A DNA stretch of 64,000 nucleotides. Origin: Rhizobiales bacterium TMED25 (GTDB lineage: Bacteria; Pseudomonadota; Alphaproteobacteria; Rhizobiales; TMED25). Shown here one piece after another: positions 18,998 to 28,628 of the stretch. The DNA is taken from positions 1 to 64,000 of the forward strand of contig NHCE01000010.1 in assembly GCA_002168075.1 (NCBI GenBank). The letters are read 5' to 3'. Numbering within the stretch: the stretch's first letter is position 1; each line of letters begins with the position of its first letter. A model generated the notes under the pieces. That model had not been told where the DNA came from. It saw only the letters and a list, made by a program, of their open reading frames with translations, and did not search any database. The translations under genes were made by a program, and so were the position numbers.

Positions 18998-19783
18998 ATG
19001 TCACTTGCCAAATATAGTAGAATATTTTTTGTTTGTTTACTTATTTTGCCAAGTTGTGGATCTTCATTAAAGGAATTTGTATCTTCATCTACTACTGGAA
19101 GCGCATTCCAAGCCGGTCCTCCAGATGAATTTCTAACTGTTACCAAAAAACCATTGATAATGCCCCCGGATTACTTGCTAAGGCCGCCATCAGATGAGGA
19201 CCCTGCTTTCCTTATTAATACCCGAGAAGAAGCTAAGCTTTTAGTATTAGGTGAAGAAGCACCATCGAGTATATCAAGGGCTGAAGAGGATATTCTACTT
19301 ATGGCAAATAGTAAGAGTGCCAATCCTAATATAAAAAAGGAACTATATGCTGAAGAGGGGGCTATAAAAGATGAAAACCTTACTGAATATCTGGCAAGAC
19401 TCAAAGATGAGAATGCCCAAGTATTGGACACTGAAGAAGAATTTAAAAGACTAAATAAGAGAGAAATTATTGATAATAAGACTATGGCTGAGAATGAAGA
19501 AAAAAATTCGATTAAAGTTGAGGCTCTTAGTTTGAATCGATTGATGTTAAAAAATCTTCAGGAAACAGATGATATTTCTGACAAGAGTAAGATAAATTAT
19601 GAGCTATCAATTGATGATATTATAGATTTAGATGGAAAAGAAAACTCAAAAAGTGATAGTGAAACAGAATTTGAAAGTAGCGTAGATACTACAAAACGAG
19701 ACGAGATTCCACCTGTTGACAGGATGCCAACAGTGTTTAAAGGTTTAATGGGCGGTATAACAAGTGGATTTGGTTTATTTTAA
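18998..19783 (+). CDS. DUF3035-type lipoprotein
   Basis: A protein of about 261 residues with a lipoprotein signal ending in the lipobox LPSC, then a conserved proline-rich N-terminal region containing GPPDEFLTVTKKPL and PPDYLLRPP typical of DUF3035, and a low-complexity acidic remainder rich in Glu, Asp, Ser and Lys. Its function is unknown. The gene regularly follows lspA in alphaproteobacteria, which suggests an envelope role. I use the ATG at 18998; a TTG six bases earlier is also in frame. The stop codon abuts an 18-bp palindrome. Confidence 0.8.
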   Translation: MSLAKYSRIFFVCLLILPSCGSSLKEFVSSSTTGSAFQAGPPDEFLTVTKKPLIMPPDYLLRPPSDEDPAFLINTREEAKLLVLGEEAPSSISRAEEDILLMANSKSANPNIKKELYAEEGAIKDENLTEYLARLKDENAQVLDTEEEFKRLNKREIIDNKTMAENEEKNSIKVEALSLNRLMLKNLQETDDISDKSKINYELSIDDIIDLDGKENSKSDSETEFESSVDTTKRDEIPPVDRMPTVFKGLMGGITSGFGLF

Positions 19784-19800
19784 CCGAACGATCGTTCAGT
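19783..19800. promoter_or_regulatory. TetR-operator-like palindrome upstream of mutL
   Basis: ACCGAACGATCGTTCAGT is palindromic at 16 of 18 positions, with a perfect 12-bp core GAACGATCGTTC and no loop. It is markedly G+C-rich for this region and of the size and form of TetR-family operators. It begins at the last base of the lipoprotein stop codon and ends 13 bases before the mutL start. No TetR gene is in the window. The lack of a loop argues against a terminator hairpin. Confidence 0.5.
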
Positions 19801-19813
19801 ATGAGGTATGGTA

Positions 19814-21595
19814 ATGGTTATTAAATTACTAGATAGCAATACTATTAATCAAATTGCAGCTGGTGAAGTAATTGAGCGTCCATCCTCTATTGTAAAAGAG
19901 TTGGTTGAAAACGCAATTGATGCGAACTCTAGAAATATATCTATAAAAATCAAAGATGGTGGCAAAGAGTTCATAGAAATAGAAGATGATGGCTGTGGTA
20001 TGTCAAAAGAAGACCTTGCTTTATCTATAAAGAGACATGCTACATCTAAATTAGAAAAAAATAATATTGAAAAAATTAATACACTAGGATTTAGAGGTGA
20101 GGCACTTCCATCGATTGGATCTGTTTCAAGGATTCGGATTATCTCTAAGGTTATATCAGATAATGGGTATCAAATTACAGTCGATTATGGTAAAGAAAAA
20201 AAAATAAGACAATCCCCATGTAATCAAGGAACTATCGTAACCGTTGAAAATTTGTTTTTAAAATTACCAGCAAGGTATAAATTTTTAAAAAGCGCCCGCA
20301 GTGAGTTAGGTGCTATCCTTAATTTATTAAAGAAACTGGCGATATCGAACCCAGAGGTCTCTTTCAAAATTGAGGTAGATGGAAAACAATATCTAAGTTG
20401 GGTCAGAGGAGAATCTTCAAAAGAGTCATTGTTTGAAAATCGTATTATTGATATTTTTGGAATAGATTTCCTCAATAACATGACCACGCTTAATCATGCA
20501 AGTTCTGATGTCACTATTCAGGGTTATATTGGATTACCCGCTTACAATAGAACTAATTCAAATTCACAGTATATCATTGTCAATAATCGCGTGATAACCG
20601 ACAGAAGATTATCTGGTGCTATAAGATCAGCTTACAAAGATAGGCTGGCCAAAGGAAGATTTCCAATTTTTATTATAAAAATAACCATACCAACATACGC
20701 CGTAGATGTTAATGTCCACCCAGCTAAATCAGAAGTTAGATTTGCTAACGATAGGCAGGTTACATCTATCTTGATTTCTGCCATTAATAAATCACTAGCA
20801 AAATCGAACTCCAAAAGCTTGAATCTATCATCAACATTGAAGAATGTTAATACTATTCATGAGAAATATCAAAGTTCAGTTTACCAAACTCAGGGTGAGA
20901 TGGCCATACAGGCTGATAAAACAACATACAACGAATTAGTAAAAAATAGTAGAAACACAAATGATATTTCAGAAATAAATGATAAAAATATTTTAATAAA
21001 TAGTAATCAAAACAATAATTATCCTCTTGGATTTGCAAGAGCACAAATTTTCAAGAATTATATATTGGCACAAAACCAGAATGGAATGATTATCGTTGAC
21101 CAGCATGCGGCTCATGAGAGAATAGTATATGAGAAAATGAAGCTAAGTTTCCATAATAATGAGATAGAAAGACAGACGCTTTTGATACCGTATATCCATA
21201 ATTTAAGTCAGATAGATAAAGAAAAAATATTATCTGTAGATTCTGATTTATTGAGTTTTGGAATCGAAATTGAAGACTTCGGTAATGAAATAATTATTAG
21301 AGCAATCCCCACTCTAATAATTGGAGCTAATTTAAAGGATCTTATTAATGATATATTGGATTGTATTAATGATGATTTTTTACTAAAAAACTTTGATGAT
21401 AGATTAAACTTAATCCTCTCAAGGATCGCTTGCTATGGGTCAATTAGGAGTGGAAGACAATTAAATATCGATGAAATGAACGCTTTATTAAGAGAAATTG
21501 AAGTTACACCAGACTCAGGACAGTGCAATCATGGTCGACCCTCACATATTTACCTTAGCCAAGAGGAGATAGAAAAACTATTTGAGAGAACGTAG
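19814..21595 (+). CDS. mutL: DNA mismatch repair protein MutL (endonuclease type)
   Basis: A 593-residue MutL with the N-terminal GHKL ATPase motifs (VIERPSSIVKELVENAIDA and GFRGEALPSI) and a C-terminal dimerisation domain. The metal-binding endonuclease motif DQHA(X)2E(X)4E is intact from Asp429 (DQHAAHERIVYE), and the C terminus has CNHGRPS, a variant of the CPHGRP motif. It should therefore nick DNA itself, as in bacteria without MutH. I chose the second ATG because GAGG lies 7 bases before it; the ATG six bases upstream has no usable spacing. It overlaps the convergent rsmD by 18 bases. Confidence 0.95.
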   Translation: MVIKLLDSNTINQIAAGEVIERPSSIVKELVENAIDANSRNISIKIKDGGKEFIEIEDDGCGMSKEDLALSIKRHATSKLEKNNIEKINTLGFRGEALPSIGSVSRIRIISKVISDNGYQITVDYGKEKKIRQSPCNQGTIVTVENLFLKLPARYKFLKSARSELGAILNLLKKLAISNPEVSFKIEVDGKQYLSWVRGESSKESLFENRIIDIFGIDFLNNMTTLNHASSDVTIQGYIGLPAYNRTNSNSQYIIVNNRVITDRRLSGAIRSAYKDRLAKGRFPIFIIKITIPTYAVDVNVHPAKSEVRFANDRQVTSILISAINKSLAKSNSKSLNLSSTLKNVNTIHEKYQSSVYQTQGEMAIQADKTTYNELVKNSRNTNDISEINDKNILINSNQNNNYPLGFARAQIFKNYILAQNQNGMIIVDQHAAHERIVYEKMKLSFHNNEIERQTLLIPYIHNLSQIDKEKILSVDSDLLSFGIEIEDFGNEIIIRAIPTLIIGANLKDLINDILDCINDDFLLKNFDDRLNLILSRIACYGSIRSGRQLNIDEMNALLREIEVTPDSGQCNHGRPSHIYLSQEEIEKLFERT

Positions 21596-22150
21596 CTTAA
21601 ATTGAAAGAAAAGAACTTGAGAGTTTCCATATATTTTTTTACAGATTAACTCAAAATTTTCATCTTCAATAATTTTACTTTTCTTATCTTCTTCAACTAC
21701 AAGCAGCCCATTTTTATTTAAAAGTTCATTTTTCAATATGAATGCAAATACTGTACTGATATAATTTTTATTATATGGTGGATCTGCAAAAATAAGATCA
21801 AATTTTTTTTCAGACTCAAATTTTTTTGAATTACTAATATTAAAAACTAAGTTCTTTGACTTGTTTAATAAATTACAATTTTCTAAATTTGTACGACAAA
21901 TTTTTTGCGATATCTTACTAATATCTATAAATAAGCAATGTGCCGAGCCTCTTGAAAGAGCTTCAATTCCGAGGCTTCCAGAACCAGAAAAAAGATCCAA
22001 AACATTTTTATTATAAAGTGAAAAGCTTATGTTTCCATGCTCAATAATATTATATATTGCCATCTTAACTTTATCAGATGTTGGTCTAATTTTTTTATCA
22101 TTACTTGAGACTAATTTTTTTCCTTTAGCGATACCAGATATAACTCTCAT
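21578..22150 (-). CDS. rsmD: 16S rRNA (guanine-966-N2)-methyltransferase
   Basis: A 190-residue Rossmann-fold methyltransferase that modifies G966 of 16S rRNA. The SAM-binding motif is DLFSGSGSLGIEALSRG (near residues 51-67) and the catalytic motif is FADPPYN (near residue 118). It opens with MRVISG, the usual start for the family. It lies 5 bases downstream of the pseudouridine synthase gene in a two-gene operon and overlaps the end of mutL on the other strand. Confidence 0.93.
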   Translation of the reverse strand: MRVISGIAKGKKLVSSNDKKIRPTSDKVKMAIYNIIEHGNISFSLYNKNVLDLFSGSGSLGIEALSRGSAHCLFIDISKISQKICRTNLENCNLLNKSKNLVFNISNSKKFESEKKFDLIFADPPYNKNYISTVFAFILKNELLNKNGLLVVEEDKKSKIIEDENFELICKKIYGNSQVLFFQFKLRSLK

Positions 22151-22155
22151 GGTTA

Positions 22156-22911
22156 TTACCTTATATTAAAACCAATTTTTTTTAATCTTTGATTCACAAT
22201 TTTATAATCAATTTCAACAAAATGTCCTTTTTGAATATTACCAAGTTCGAATGGTCCAAATTTTGTTCGGATAAGCCTATTTATTTGAAGATTAAAATAT
22301 TGACAAATTTTTCTAATTTCTCTGTTCTTTCCTTCAGATATCTCAATTTGAAGCCAAGTATTCGCCTCGCTGTAAGATAATATACTTGCAGAAATTATGT
22401 TATATTTTATATGCTCAATTATTATTTCACCACACATTTTATCTATAAGCTTTTGCTCTAGTTTTCCTCGAGTCTTAATCTTATACCTCCTTATCAATTT
22501 ACTTCTGGGGTGCTCCATAAATCTGGATAAATCTCCATTATTTGTGAATAGTAATAATCCTTCAGTATTTATATCTAGTCTTCCAATAGATATTAGGTGA
22601 TTAACTTTTCTTGGTAATAAGCTGAAGACAGTTTCTCGTTTTTGTGGATCTTTTGTTGTTGTTATATAACCCTTGGGCTTATTTAGAATCCAGATTTTAG
22701 TGGTTAATTCATAAGAGAGGACCTTGTCATCAATGGATATAGTGTCTCTGCTTGTTACAAAAGTTATTGGAGACATTACTAGCTCCCCATTTATTTTTAT
22801 TCTACGATCTATGATTAATTTTTCTGCGTCTCTTCGTGAGTAGGCACCAGAACGAGATATTATTTTGGCGATACGTTGATTTTCTATTTTGTAATTTGCA
22901 TTATTAGGCAT
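22156..22911 (-). CDS. rRNA pseudouridine synthase (RsuA/RluB/E/F family)
   Basis: A protein of 251 residues from the ATG chosen here. An N-terminal S4 RNA-binding domain (RIAKIISRSGAYSRRDAEKL) is followed by the catalytic domain with the family motif GRLDINTEGLLLFTNNGD, containing the nucleophilic aspartate. These enzymes convert a specific uridine of 23S or 16S rRNA to pseudouridine; RluB is the commonest match in this gene order, but the target cannot be proved from sequence. An in-frame start 36 bases upstream would add a hydrophobic stretch that is not part of the family. Confidence 0.9.
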   Translation of the reverse strand: MPNNANYKIENQRIAKIISRSGAYSRRDAEKLIIDRRIKINGELVMSPITFVTSRDTISIDDKVLSYELTTKIWILNKPKGYITTTKDPQKRETVFSLLPRKVNHLISIGRLDINTEGLLLFTNNGDLSRFMEHPRSKLIRRYKIKTRGKLEQKLIDKMCGEIIIEHIKYNIISASILSYSEANTWLQIEISEGKNREIRKICQYFNLQINRLIRTKFGPFELGNIQKGHFVEIDYKIVNQRLKKIGFNIR

Positions 22912-22965
22912 AACTTTAATTATATAAATAAAAAATAAAATTAGCATTAATAGTTAAGTTATATC

Positions 22966-23412
22966 ATGAAATTTATGAAAGTAGCTATTGAAGAAGCGAA
23001 ACTTGCTCAAAATAATAATGAGGTTCCAGTTGGAGCTGTCATAACGGACACTCACGGAAAGATCATATCTCAAGCTCATAATATGACAAGAACCTTATAT
23101 GACCCAACCTCTCACGCAGAAATTATGGCGATAAGATTAGCATCTTCAAAGTTAGCCAATAATGTATTATCAAATTGCGATATTTATGTAACCCTAGAGC
23201 CATGTTCAATGTGTTATTTTGCAATTTCTTATGCAAGGATTCGACGTATTTATTTTGGAGCCTATAGCTATGAGATTGATAGAAATATACTCGAAGATTA
23301 CTCAAAGCCTAATGGAGTAGGTTCCTCTAATCATAAACCAGAAATATATGGTGGAATATTAGAAGAAGAGAATAGAAATTTACTAAAATTATTTTTCAAG
23401 AGTAAAAGATGA
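22966..23412 (+). CDS. tadA: tRNA-specific adenosine deaminase
   Basis: A 148-residue zinc deaminase that converts A34 of tRNA-Arg(ACG) to inosine. The zinc motif HAE is at residues 50-52 with the catalytic glutamate, and PCSMC is at 79-83. Length is typical. It is divergent from the pseudouridine synthase across 54 bases and ends one base before the convergent purD. Confidence 0.95.
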   Translation: MKFMKVAIEEAKLAQNNNEVPVGAVITDTHGKIISQAHNMTRTLYDPTSHAEIMAIRLASSKLANNVLSNCDIYVTLEPCSMCYFAISYARIRRIYFGAYSYEIDRNILEDYSKPNGVGSSNHKPEIYGGILEEENRNLLKLFFKSKR

Positions 23413-23413
23413 A

Positions 23414-24682
23414 TTATTCTGACTGGATACCCCTCCATGCAATATCTTTTCTATAAAATTTATCTTTATATGTGATTTTATCCACTGCTTCATAGGCCTG
23501 GTCTCTTGCTTCTTGAATTGTGTTAGCAGTTGAAGTCACATTAAGAACTCTTCCACCTGTCGCAATTAACTCTCCATTTACAATGGATGTTCCTGCGTGA
23601 AATACTTTTATGTTTTTATTCGCCTCAGCATCTTCAATTCCGGTTATCGATGAATCAATATTATATTCGAGTGGATATCCTTTATTGGCTAACACGATAG
23701 TAAGAGATTTTTTATCATGCCACTGAATTTTATGATTCTTTAAATTTACATTAACAGTATCTAGCACAAGTTCTGTAAAGTTTGATTTTAAGAGCATAAG
23801 TAGTGCTTGAGTTTCAGGATCACCAAATCTTATATTATATTCAATTAAGCTTGGTTCACCATCTCTGATCATCAATCCAGCAAATAAAACACCAGTATAC
23901 GAAATATCTCTTTTTTTTAAACCACTTAGAGTTGGTTCTAATATAAGGTTAATAATCTTATTTTCTAATTTTTTTGTTAGAATTGGAGGCGGGCAGTAGG
24001 CTCCCATTCCACCAGTATTTGGACCTTTATCTCCATCTAAAAGTCTTTTATGATCCTGAGCACCCATCAACGGGAGAATATTCTCACCATCTGAGATAGC
24101 GAAATAACTTATTTCTTCACCATCAAGGAATTCCTCGATTAGAACTGATTGATTTAAACCAAAACGACCATCAAATATATCATGTACAGCAGTTTGTGCC
24201 TCCAAGAAGGAGTCACATATAAACACACCTTTTCCGGCAGCTAATCCATCTGCCTTAATAACATATGGGGGTTGCATCTTTTTTAAATATTCAATACTTT
24301 CTGCATATACATTGAACGATTTTGCAGCAGCAGTTGGAATATTATTTTCAAGAGCAATTTCTTTAGTAAATTTCTTTGACGATTCTAGTAATGAGGCTTT
24401 TTCTCTGGGTGCGAATACCTTTACTCCTAACTCCAACAAATAATCTGTTAACCCATTGCATATTGGAACTTCTGGACCAATAATAACCAACCCTACTTTG
24501 TTCATAGAAACAAAATTACATAGAGCTTTAAAATCTAAGGGGTTAATTTTAATACATTCACAATATTGACTAATCCCAGGATTTCCTGGGATAGCATATA
24601 ATATGTCTGAGGGTGATCCATTATATAAAGATCGTGCTATTGCATGTTCTCTACCTCCATTCCCAATTAAAAGTATTCTCAT
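23414..24682 (-). CDS. purD: Phosphoribosylamine-glycine ligase
   Basis: A 422-residue GAR synthetase of the ATP-grasp family, second step of purine synthesis. The N-terminal GNGGREHAIA loop, the ATP-grasp lysine-rich segment VIKADGLAAGKGV and the IEYNIRFGDPETQ motif are all present. Length is normal. It is a single gene, divergent from xseA, with an 84-base AT-rich gap likely to hold both promoters. Confidence 0.97.
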   Translation of the reverse strand: MRILLIGNGGREHAIARSLYNGSPSDILYAIPGNPGISQYCECIKINPLDFKALCNFVSMNKVGLVIIGPEVPICNGLTDYLLELGVKVFAPREKASLLESSKKFTKEIALENNIPTAAAKSFNVYAESIEYLKKMQPPYVIKADGLAAGKGVFICDSFLEAQTAVHDIFDGRFGLNQSVLIEEFLDGEEISYFAISDGENILPLMGAQDHKRLLDGDKGPNTGGMGAYCPPPILTKKLENKIINLILEPTLSGLKKRDISYTGVLFAGLMIRDGEPSLIEYNIRFGDPETQALLMLLKSNFTELVLDTVNVNLKNHKIQWHDKKSLTIVLANKGYPLEYNIDSSITGIEDAEANKNIKVFHAGTSIVNGELIATGGRVLNVTSTANTIQEARDQAYEAVDKITYKDKFYRKDIAWRGIQSE

Positions 24683-24766
24683 TATATTATTTTATTATTT
24701 TGAATTATCTGCTAATTGATATTAACCTATAAAACCGTAATGTTAATTGATAATTTTATATTTTAG

Positions 24767-26128
24767 ATGAATTTTGTTAATGAAAATATTCCTGAGTATG
24801 GAGTAAGTGAAATATCAGCTGCCATTAAGCAGAAGATTGAGGATAGCTTTGGATATGTCAAAATTAAGGGCGAGGTATCGGGTCTCGCTATAAAAAATGG
24901 GATTGCATATTTGAAAATAAAAGAAAATGATGATGTAATCAATGCAATCATTTTTAATAATGCCTATCGTCAATTAAAAATAAAACCCCAAGATGGATTA
25001 GAAGTTGTTGTATCTGGGAAAATAACAACATATTCAAAGAGGGGGATATCAAGCTATCAAATACAAGTGGATAATATTGAATTAGCTGGCGAAGGGGCCC
25101 TCCTCGCTCTTTTTGAGAAATTAAAAAAACAGTTACAGGAAGAAGGTTTGTTTGATAATAGATTTAAGAAGACAATTTCAAAATATCCAAGAAATATTAT
25201 TATCATTACTTCAATTCATGGGGCAGTTATAAGGGATATATTGAGAGTATATAAGGATAATGGTTATCCTATCAATATTTCTATTTATGATGTATCCGTC
25301 CAGGGGGTAAAATGTCCAACTGAGATTAGTGAAGCGGTCGATAGGATAAATTTAATAGAAGAAACCAATAATCTCAGACCTGATATTATCCTTATAGCAA
25401 GAGGGGGAGGGAGCTTAGAAGATTTATGGGGATTTAATGATGAAAGGCTAGTACGGAGTGTTTTTAATTCAACAATACCAATCGTAAGTGCGGTTGGCCA
25501 TGAAACAGATAATACATTGATTGATTTTGTCTCAGATCTAAGAGCCCCGACTCCAACGAGTGCCGCTAATTTACTTTTTCCAAAGATTTATGAGATAGAG
25601 TCTTTAATTAAAAATAATCAAAGATTATTATTTTCAAATTTAAATGATAAAATGGAAAAGCATGGCATGAAGCATAGTCAGTTAGAAAATATGATAGACT
25701 TTATGGGTCTAAATTTTATCACAGATATGAATCTACAATTTGAAAAAATAAATTCAAAAATTTCAAAACAATCACTACTTGCTAATATTCTATCAAAAAA
25801 AATAGAATTTGAGAGTAACCTTGATTTCTTCTCCAGAGAAAAAATGAAATATATCAAAGACCAAAGGGATAATATGACAAGGCGTTTTGATAGAATTTTT
25901 AATCAAATACATTCAACACTCCCATTGCAGAAACAACAATTGGAGGGATTACAAAGAATCCTTCAATCACTAAATTATAAGAATATCCTAAAAAGGGGAT
26001 ATACTCTCATAAGGGGAACAGATAAGGAGATTATTGGTTCAAAATATGAATCAAAAAGTTATAATTCATTCAACATATTATTTTCAGATGGCGAGATTAA
26101 TGTCAAAAAAAATCAAGATAAAGAATAG
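24767..26128 (+). CDS. xseA: Exodeoxyribonuclease VII, large subunit
   Basis: A 453-residue catalytic subunit of exonuclease VII, which degrades single-stranded DNA from both ends. It has an N-terminal OB-fold, the central nuclease domain with IARGGGSLEDLWGFNDE and SAVGHETDNTLIDFVSDLRAPTPT, and a long C-terminal helical region. The small subunit xseB is not adjacent. It is followed after 11 bases by a DUF2093 gene, an association common in alphaproteobacteria. Confidence 0.96.
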   Translation: MNFVNENIPEYGVSEISAAIKQKIEDSFGYVKIKGEVSGLAIKNGIAYLKIKENDDVINAIIFNNAYRQLKIKPQDGLEVVVSGKITTYSKRGISSYQIQVDNIELAGEGALLALFEKLKKQLQEEGLFDNRFKKTISKYPRNIIIITSIHGAVIRDILRVYKDNGYPINISIYDVSVQGVKCPTEISEAVDRINLIEETNNLRPDIILIARGGGSLEDLWGFNDERLVRSVFNSTIPIVSAVGHETDNTLIDFVSDLRAPTPTSAANLLFPKIYEIESLIKNNQRLLFSNLNDKMEKHGMKHSQLENMIDFMGLNFITDMNLQFEKINSKISKQSLLANILSKKIEFESNLDFFSREKMKYIKDQRDNMTRRFDRIFNQIHSTLPLQKQQLEGLQRILQSLNYKNILKRGYTLIRGTDKEIIGSKYESKSYNSFNILFSDGEINVKKNQDKE

Positions 26129-26139
26129 GTAGTAAACTT

Positions 26140-26355
26140 ATGAATAAATCTATAGATGATAAAATGGCTTTATTAAAATATAGACACGGTGAGTTTGATG
26201 TAATTCATGATGGACAATATGTATTATGCGGCATTAGTGGAAAAAAAATAGAAATATCAGATATTAAATATTGGTCAGTAGATAAACAAGAAGCTTATGT
26301 ATCTCCAGAGTTTGCTTTAGAAGCATATAAGAAAAAAACTAATACAGATAAATAA
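26140..26355 (+). CDS. DUF2093 small protein
   Basis: A 71-residue soluble protein with the conserved core GxYVLCxxSGKxIxxxxLxYWSVxxQEAY, seen here as QYVLCGISGKKI and KYWSVDKQEAYVSPEFAL. The family is restricted to alphaproteobacteria and its function is unknown. It shares a transcript with xseA and ends 3 bases before the convergent lpxK. Confidence 0.87.
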   Translation: MNKSIDDKMALLKYRHGEFDVIHDGQYVLCGISGKKIEISDIKYWSVDKQEAYVSPEFALEAYKKKTNTDK

Positions 26356-26358
26356 TTA

Positions 26359-27333
26359 TTATAGGAATTTCTTTAAGCTCTCAACATCTTCAAATCTGAC
26401 TTCCATGTCCAGAACATCAATTATTTCTCTCAATTCTCTTTTGGGGTCATTTATATCATTAAATCTTACATAATCTTTTGCCGTCGTTATCAAAGTATAT
26501 TTATCAAATTTTCTTGAAATTTTTATTAGCGAATAGACATCATTTCTTGAGTAGTAATGATGATTACTAAAAGTGATCTTTTCAATTACATTGGTACCAA
26601 GATCTTCAAGACTTGCGAAGAATTTCTTTGGTACACCAATACCACAAAAAGCTATTCTATCTCTAACACTACTGTGTCTAAACACATAATTTATTGATGT
26701 ATTTATTTTTATTTTATTCAAAGCCTCTATTTCTTTTTTAATTTTTTGTGGAATTCTATTATCATTTAGGAGAATTACAGCATCAGAAATTTCAATAGTT
26801 TTTCTGGTTATTCCAAGTAATTCACCAGATGGAAAAGGACGATTATTATCAAGTTTCGTATTACCATCAATAACTAGAAGATTGACCTTATTTAGTATTG
26901 AAATATCCCTGAATCCATCATCCATTACGACAAAATTATAGTTATTATTTTTTATTACTTCTAAGGCATCTTTCCGTTTTTTTGATACATATGTATCAAT
27001 AGTTTTAGAAATCAAGAGTGGTTCATCTCCCACATCTTTTACGCTATGCTTATTATTAATTAAAGTTGGGATTTTTATAGATCCCTTATAGCCTTTGGCT
27101 AGTGCACAAGGATTTTTTTGATTAGCGATCAAAAAATTTAAAATAGCTATAACAACAGGTGTTTTTCCACCACCACCAATTAGAGGGCTACCAACAGATA
27201 CTATTGGTATATCAGAAATATATTTCTTTTTTAGATAATAGTGTAATTTAGATATTGAATAGTAGATAAAGCTAATTGGTATTAAAAAGCTTGATAAAAT
27301 ACCATTATCTTTCCAAAAAAATGGTCTATTCAT
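26359..27333 (-). CDS. lpxK: Tetraacyldisaccharide 4'-kinase (lipid A)
   Basis: A 324-residue membrane-associated kinase that phosphorylates the 4' position of the lipid A precursor. The P-loop-like GGGGKTPVV segment follows the N-terminal membrane anchor, and the MDDGFRD motif holds the catalytic aspartates. I take the internal ATG at 27333 because GAGGAAAG lies 5 bases before it; it then overlaps the end of waaA by 8 bases. Together with waaA upstream it forms a lipid A/Kdo operon, showing the organism makes a Gram-negative outer membrane with lipid A. Confidence 0.93.
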   Translation of the reverse strand: MNRPFFWKDNGILSSFLIPISFIYYSISKLHYYLKKKYISDIPIVSVGSPLIGGGGKTPVVIAILNFLIANQKNPCALAKGYKGSIKIPTLINNKHSVKDVGDEPLLISKTIDTYVSKKRKDALEVIKNNNYNFVVMDDGFRDISILNKVNLLVIDGNTKLDNNRPFPSGELLGITRKTIEISDAVILLNDNRIPQKIKKEIEALNKIKINTSINYVFRHSSVRDRIAFCGIGVPKKFFASLEDLGTNVIEKITFSNHHYYSRNDVYSLIKISRKFDKYTLITTAKDYVRFNDINDPKRELREIIDVLDMEVRFEDVESLKKFL

Positions 27334-28621
27334 TTTTGCTTTCCTCAATTTCTTCAAATATCAAATTTTTGATTTCTTTTATAACATTATCTCTTTTATT
27401 ATTTATCACTTTTTCAAGATTACTCAGAGGCTCATTATTTTTTTTCTTGTCCTTAATAAAAATACTAATTTGTTCAAATAATTCTCTTTCATCACTAATC
27501 ATATAAGTACAATTAAGTTGGCCGAGAGATTGATAAATATCACTAAAATTCTGCGTATATTTACCATGGATCACTCTGCAATTGTGTTGAAGTGCTTCAA
27601 TAGGATTATGTCCACCGTGATTTTGGAATGACCCACCTAATATAGCAAAGTCTGATATTGCAAAATATGTGCCCAAAATACCAATCTGACTTACTATGAA
27701 CAATTTAGTACTTTTATCATATATTTTTGAAGGCAAATATGACCAATTCATTCTCTTCTGTTGAGCTAATTGAATTACTTCGTTAATTGTACTTGGATGT
27801 CTCGGCGCTATAATACAAACAAGATTTGGAAAAGATCTAAGGAGTTTCTCATGATTATTTATTATGAACTCATTCTCTTTTTTATGCGTAGATGCAGCTA
27901 TATAGAATATTTTATCATTTATTGATTTTTTGAGTTTCTGATACTCATCTCTATTAATTGGAAGCTTTGGATTAGCAAATTTTATATTTTCTGATAGAAT
28001 TGCATTAGATGCACTAAGATTATTTAATCTATCCAGTGTATCTTTATCCTGGCAGGAAACTATATTTGGAATATTTATAAGCTTAGATGCTAATTGGCCT
28101 TGCCGAGACCAGTTTTTGTAGCTTCTTTTTGAGAGCCTTGCGTTTAAAATATAAAATGGAGTTTCACTTTTTTCTATTTCAAGAAAGTAATTCGGCCACA
28201 TCTCAGATTCCATAAATATACAAATTTTAGGATTCCAATGCTTGAGAAATTTAAGGATATATACTTTGATATCTAAGGGTAAGAATTGATGAATAATATT
28301 CTTATTTTTTGAATTATTTATCATCTCTGCCGAAGTTATTGTACTAGTTGTAAGAAGAATATTTAATTCTGGAAAATTACGGAGAATAATTTCTGCAACC
28401 GTAAGTCCTGTATATGCTTCGCCAACACTTGCAGCGTGTATCCAAATTATTTTTTTTTGAATTTTGACTGGCATATTCAAAGCAAGTTTTTGTTTAATGC
28501 TTATGCTTGTTTCTTTATCGTTCTTGAGCCTTAGTGATAGATAAATCTTTGCTACAACTCTAAATAAATTTGTTAAAATAGAATATATAAATATGCTGAT
28601 ATTTATTTTAATTTTCTTCAT
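27326..28621 (-). CDS. waaA: 3-deoxy-D-manno-octulosonic acid transferase
   Basis: A 431-residue glycosyltransferase (GT-B) that adds Kdo to lipid IVA. It has an N-terminal membrane anchor, the WIHAASVGEAYTG motif near residue 50 with the catalytic glutamate, and the AILGGSFQNHGGHNPIEAL nucleotide-sugar motif. The ATG chosen (opening MKKIKINI) is 7 bases after the ubiA stop; a start 33 bases further up would overlap ubiA. It is the middle gene of ubiA-waaA-lpxK. Confidence 0.94.
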   Translation of the reverse strand: MKKIKINISIFIYSILTNLFRVVAKIYLSLRLKNDKETSISIKQKLALNMPVKIQKKIIWIHAASVGEAYTGLTVAEIILRNFPELNILLTTSTITSAEMINNSKNKNIIHQFLPLDIKVYILKFLKHWNPKICIFMESEMWPNYFLEIEKSETPFYILNARLSKRSYKNWSRQGQLASKLINIPNIVSCQDKDTLDRLNNLSASNAILSENIKFANPKLPINRDEYQKLKKSINDKIFYIAASTHKKENEFIINNHEKLLRSFPNLVCIIAPRHPSTINEVIQLAQQKRMNWSYLPSKIYDKSTKLFIVSQIGILGTYFAISDFAILGGSFQNHGGHNPIEALQHNCRVIHGKYTQNFSDIYQSLGQLNCTYMISDERELFEQISIFIKDKKKNNEPLSNLEKVINNKRDNVIKEIKNLIFEEIEESKNE

Positions 28622-28628
28622 GGCATTA

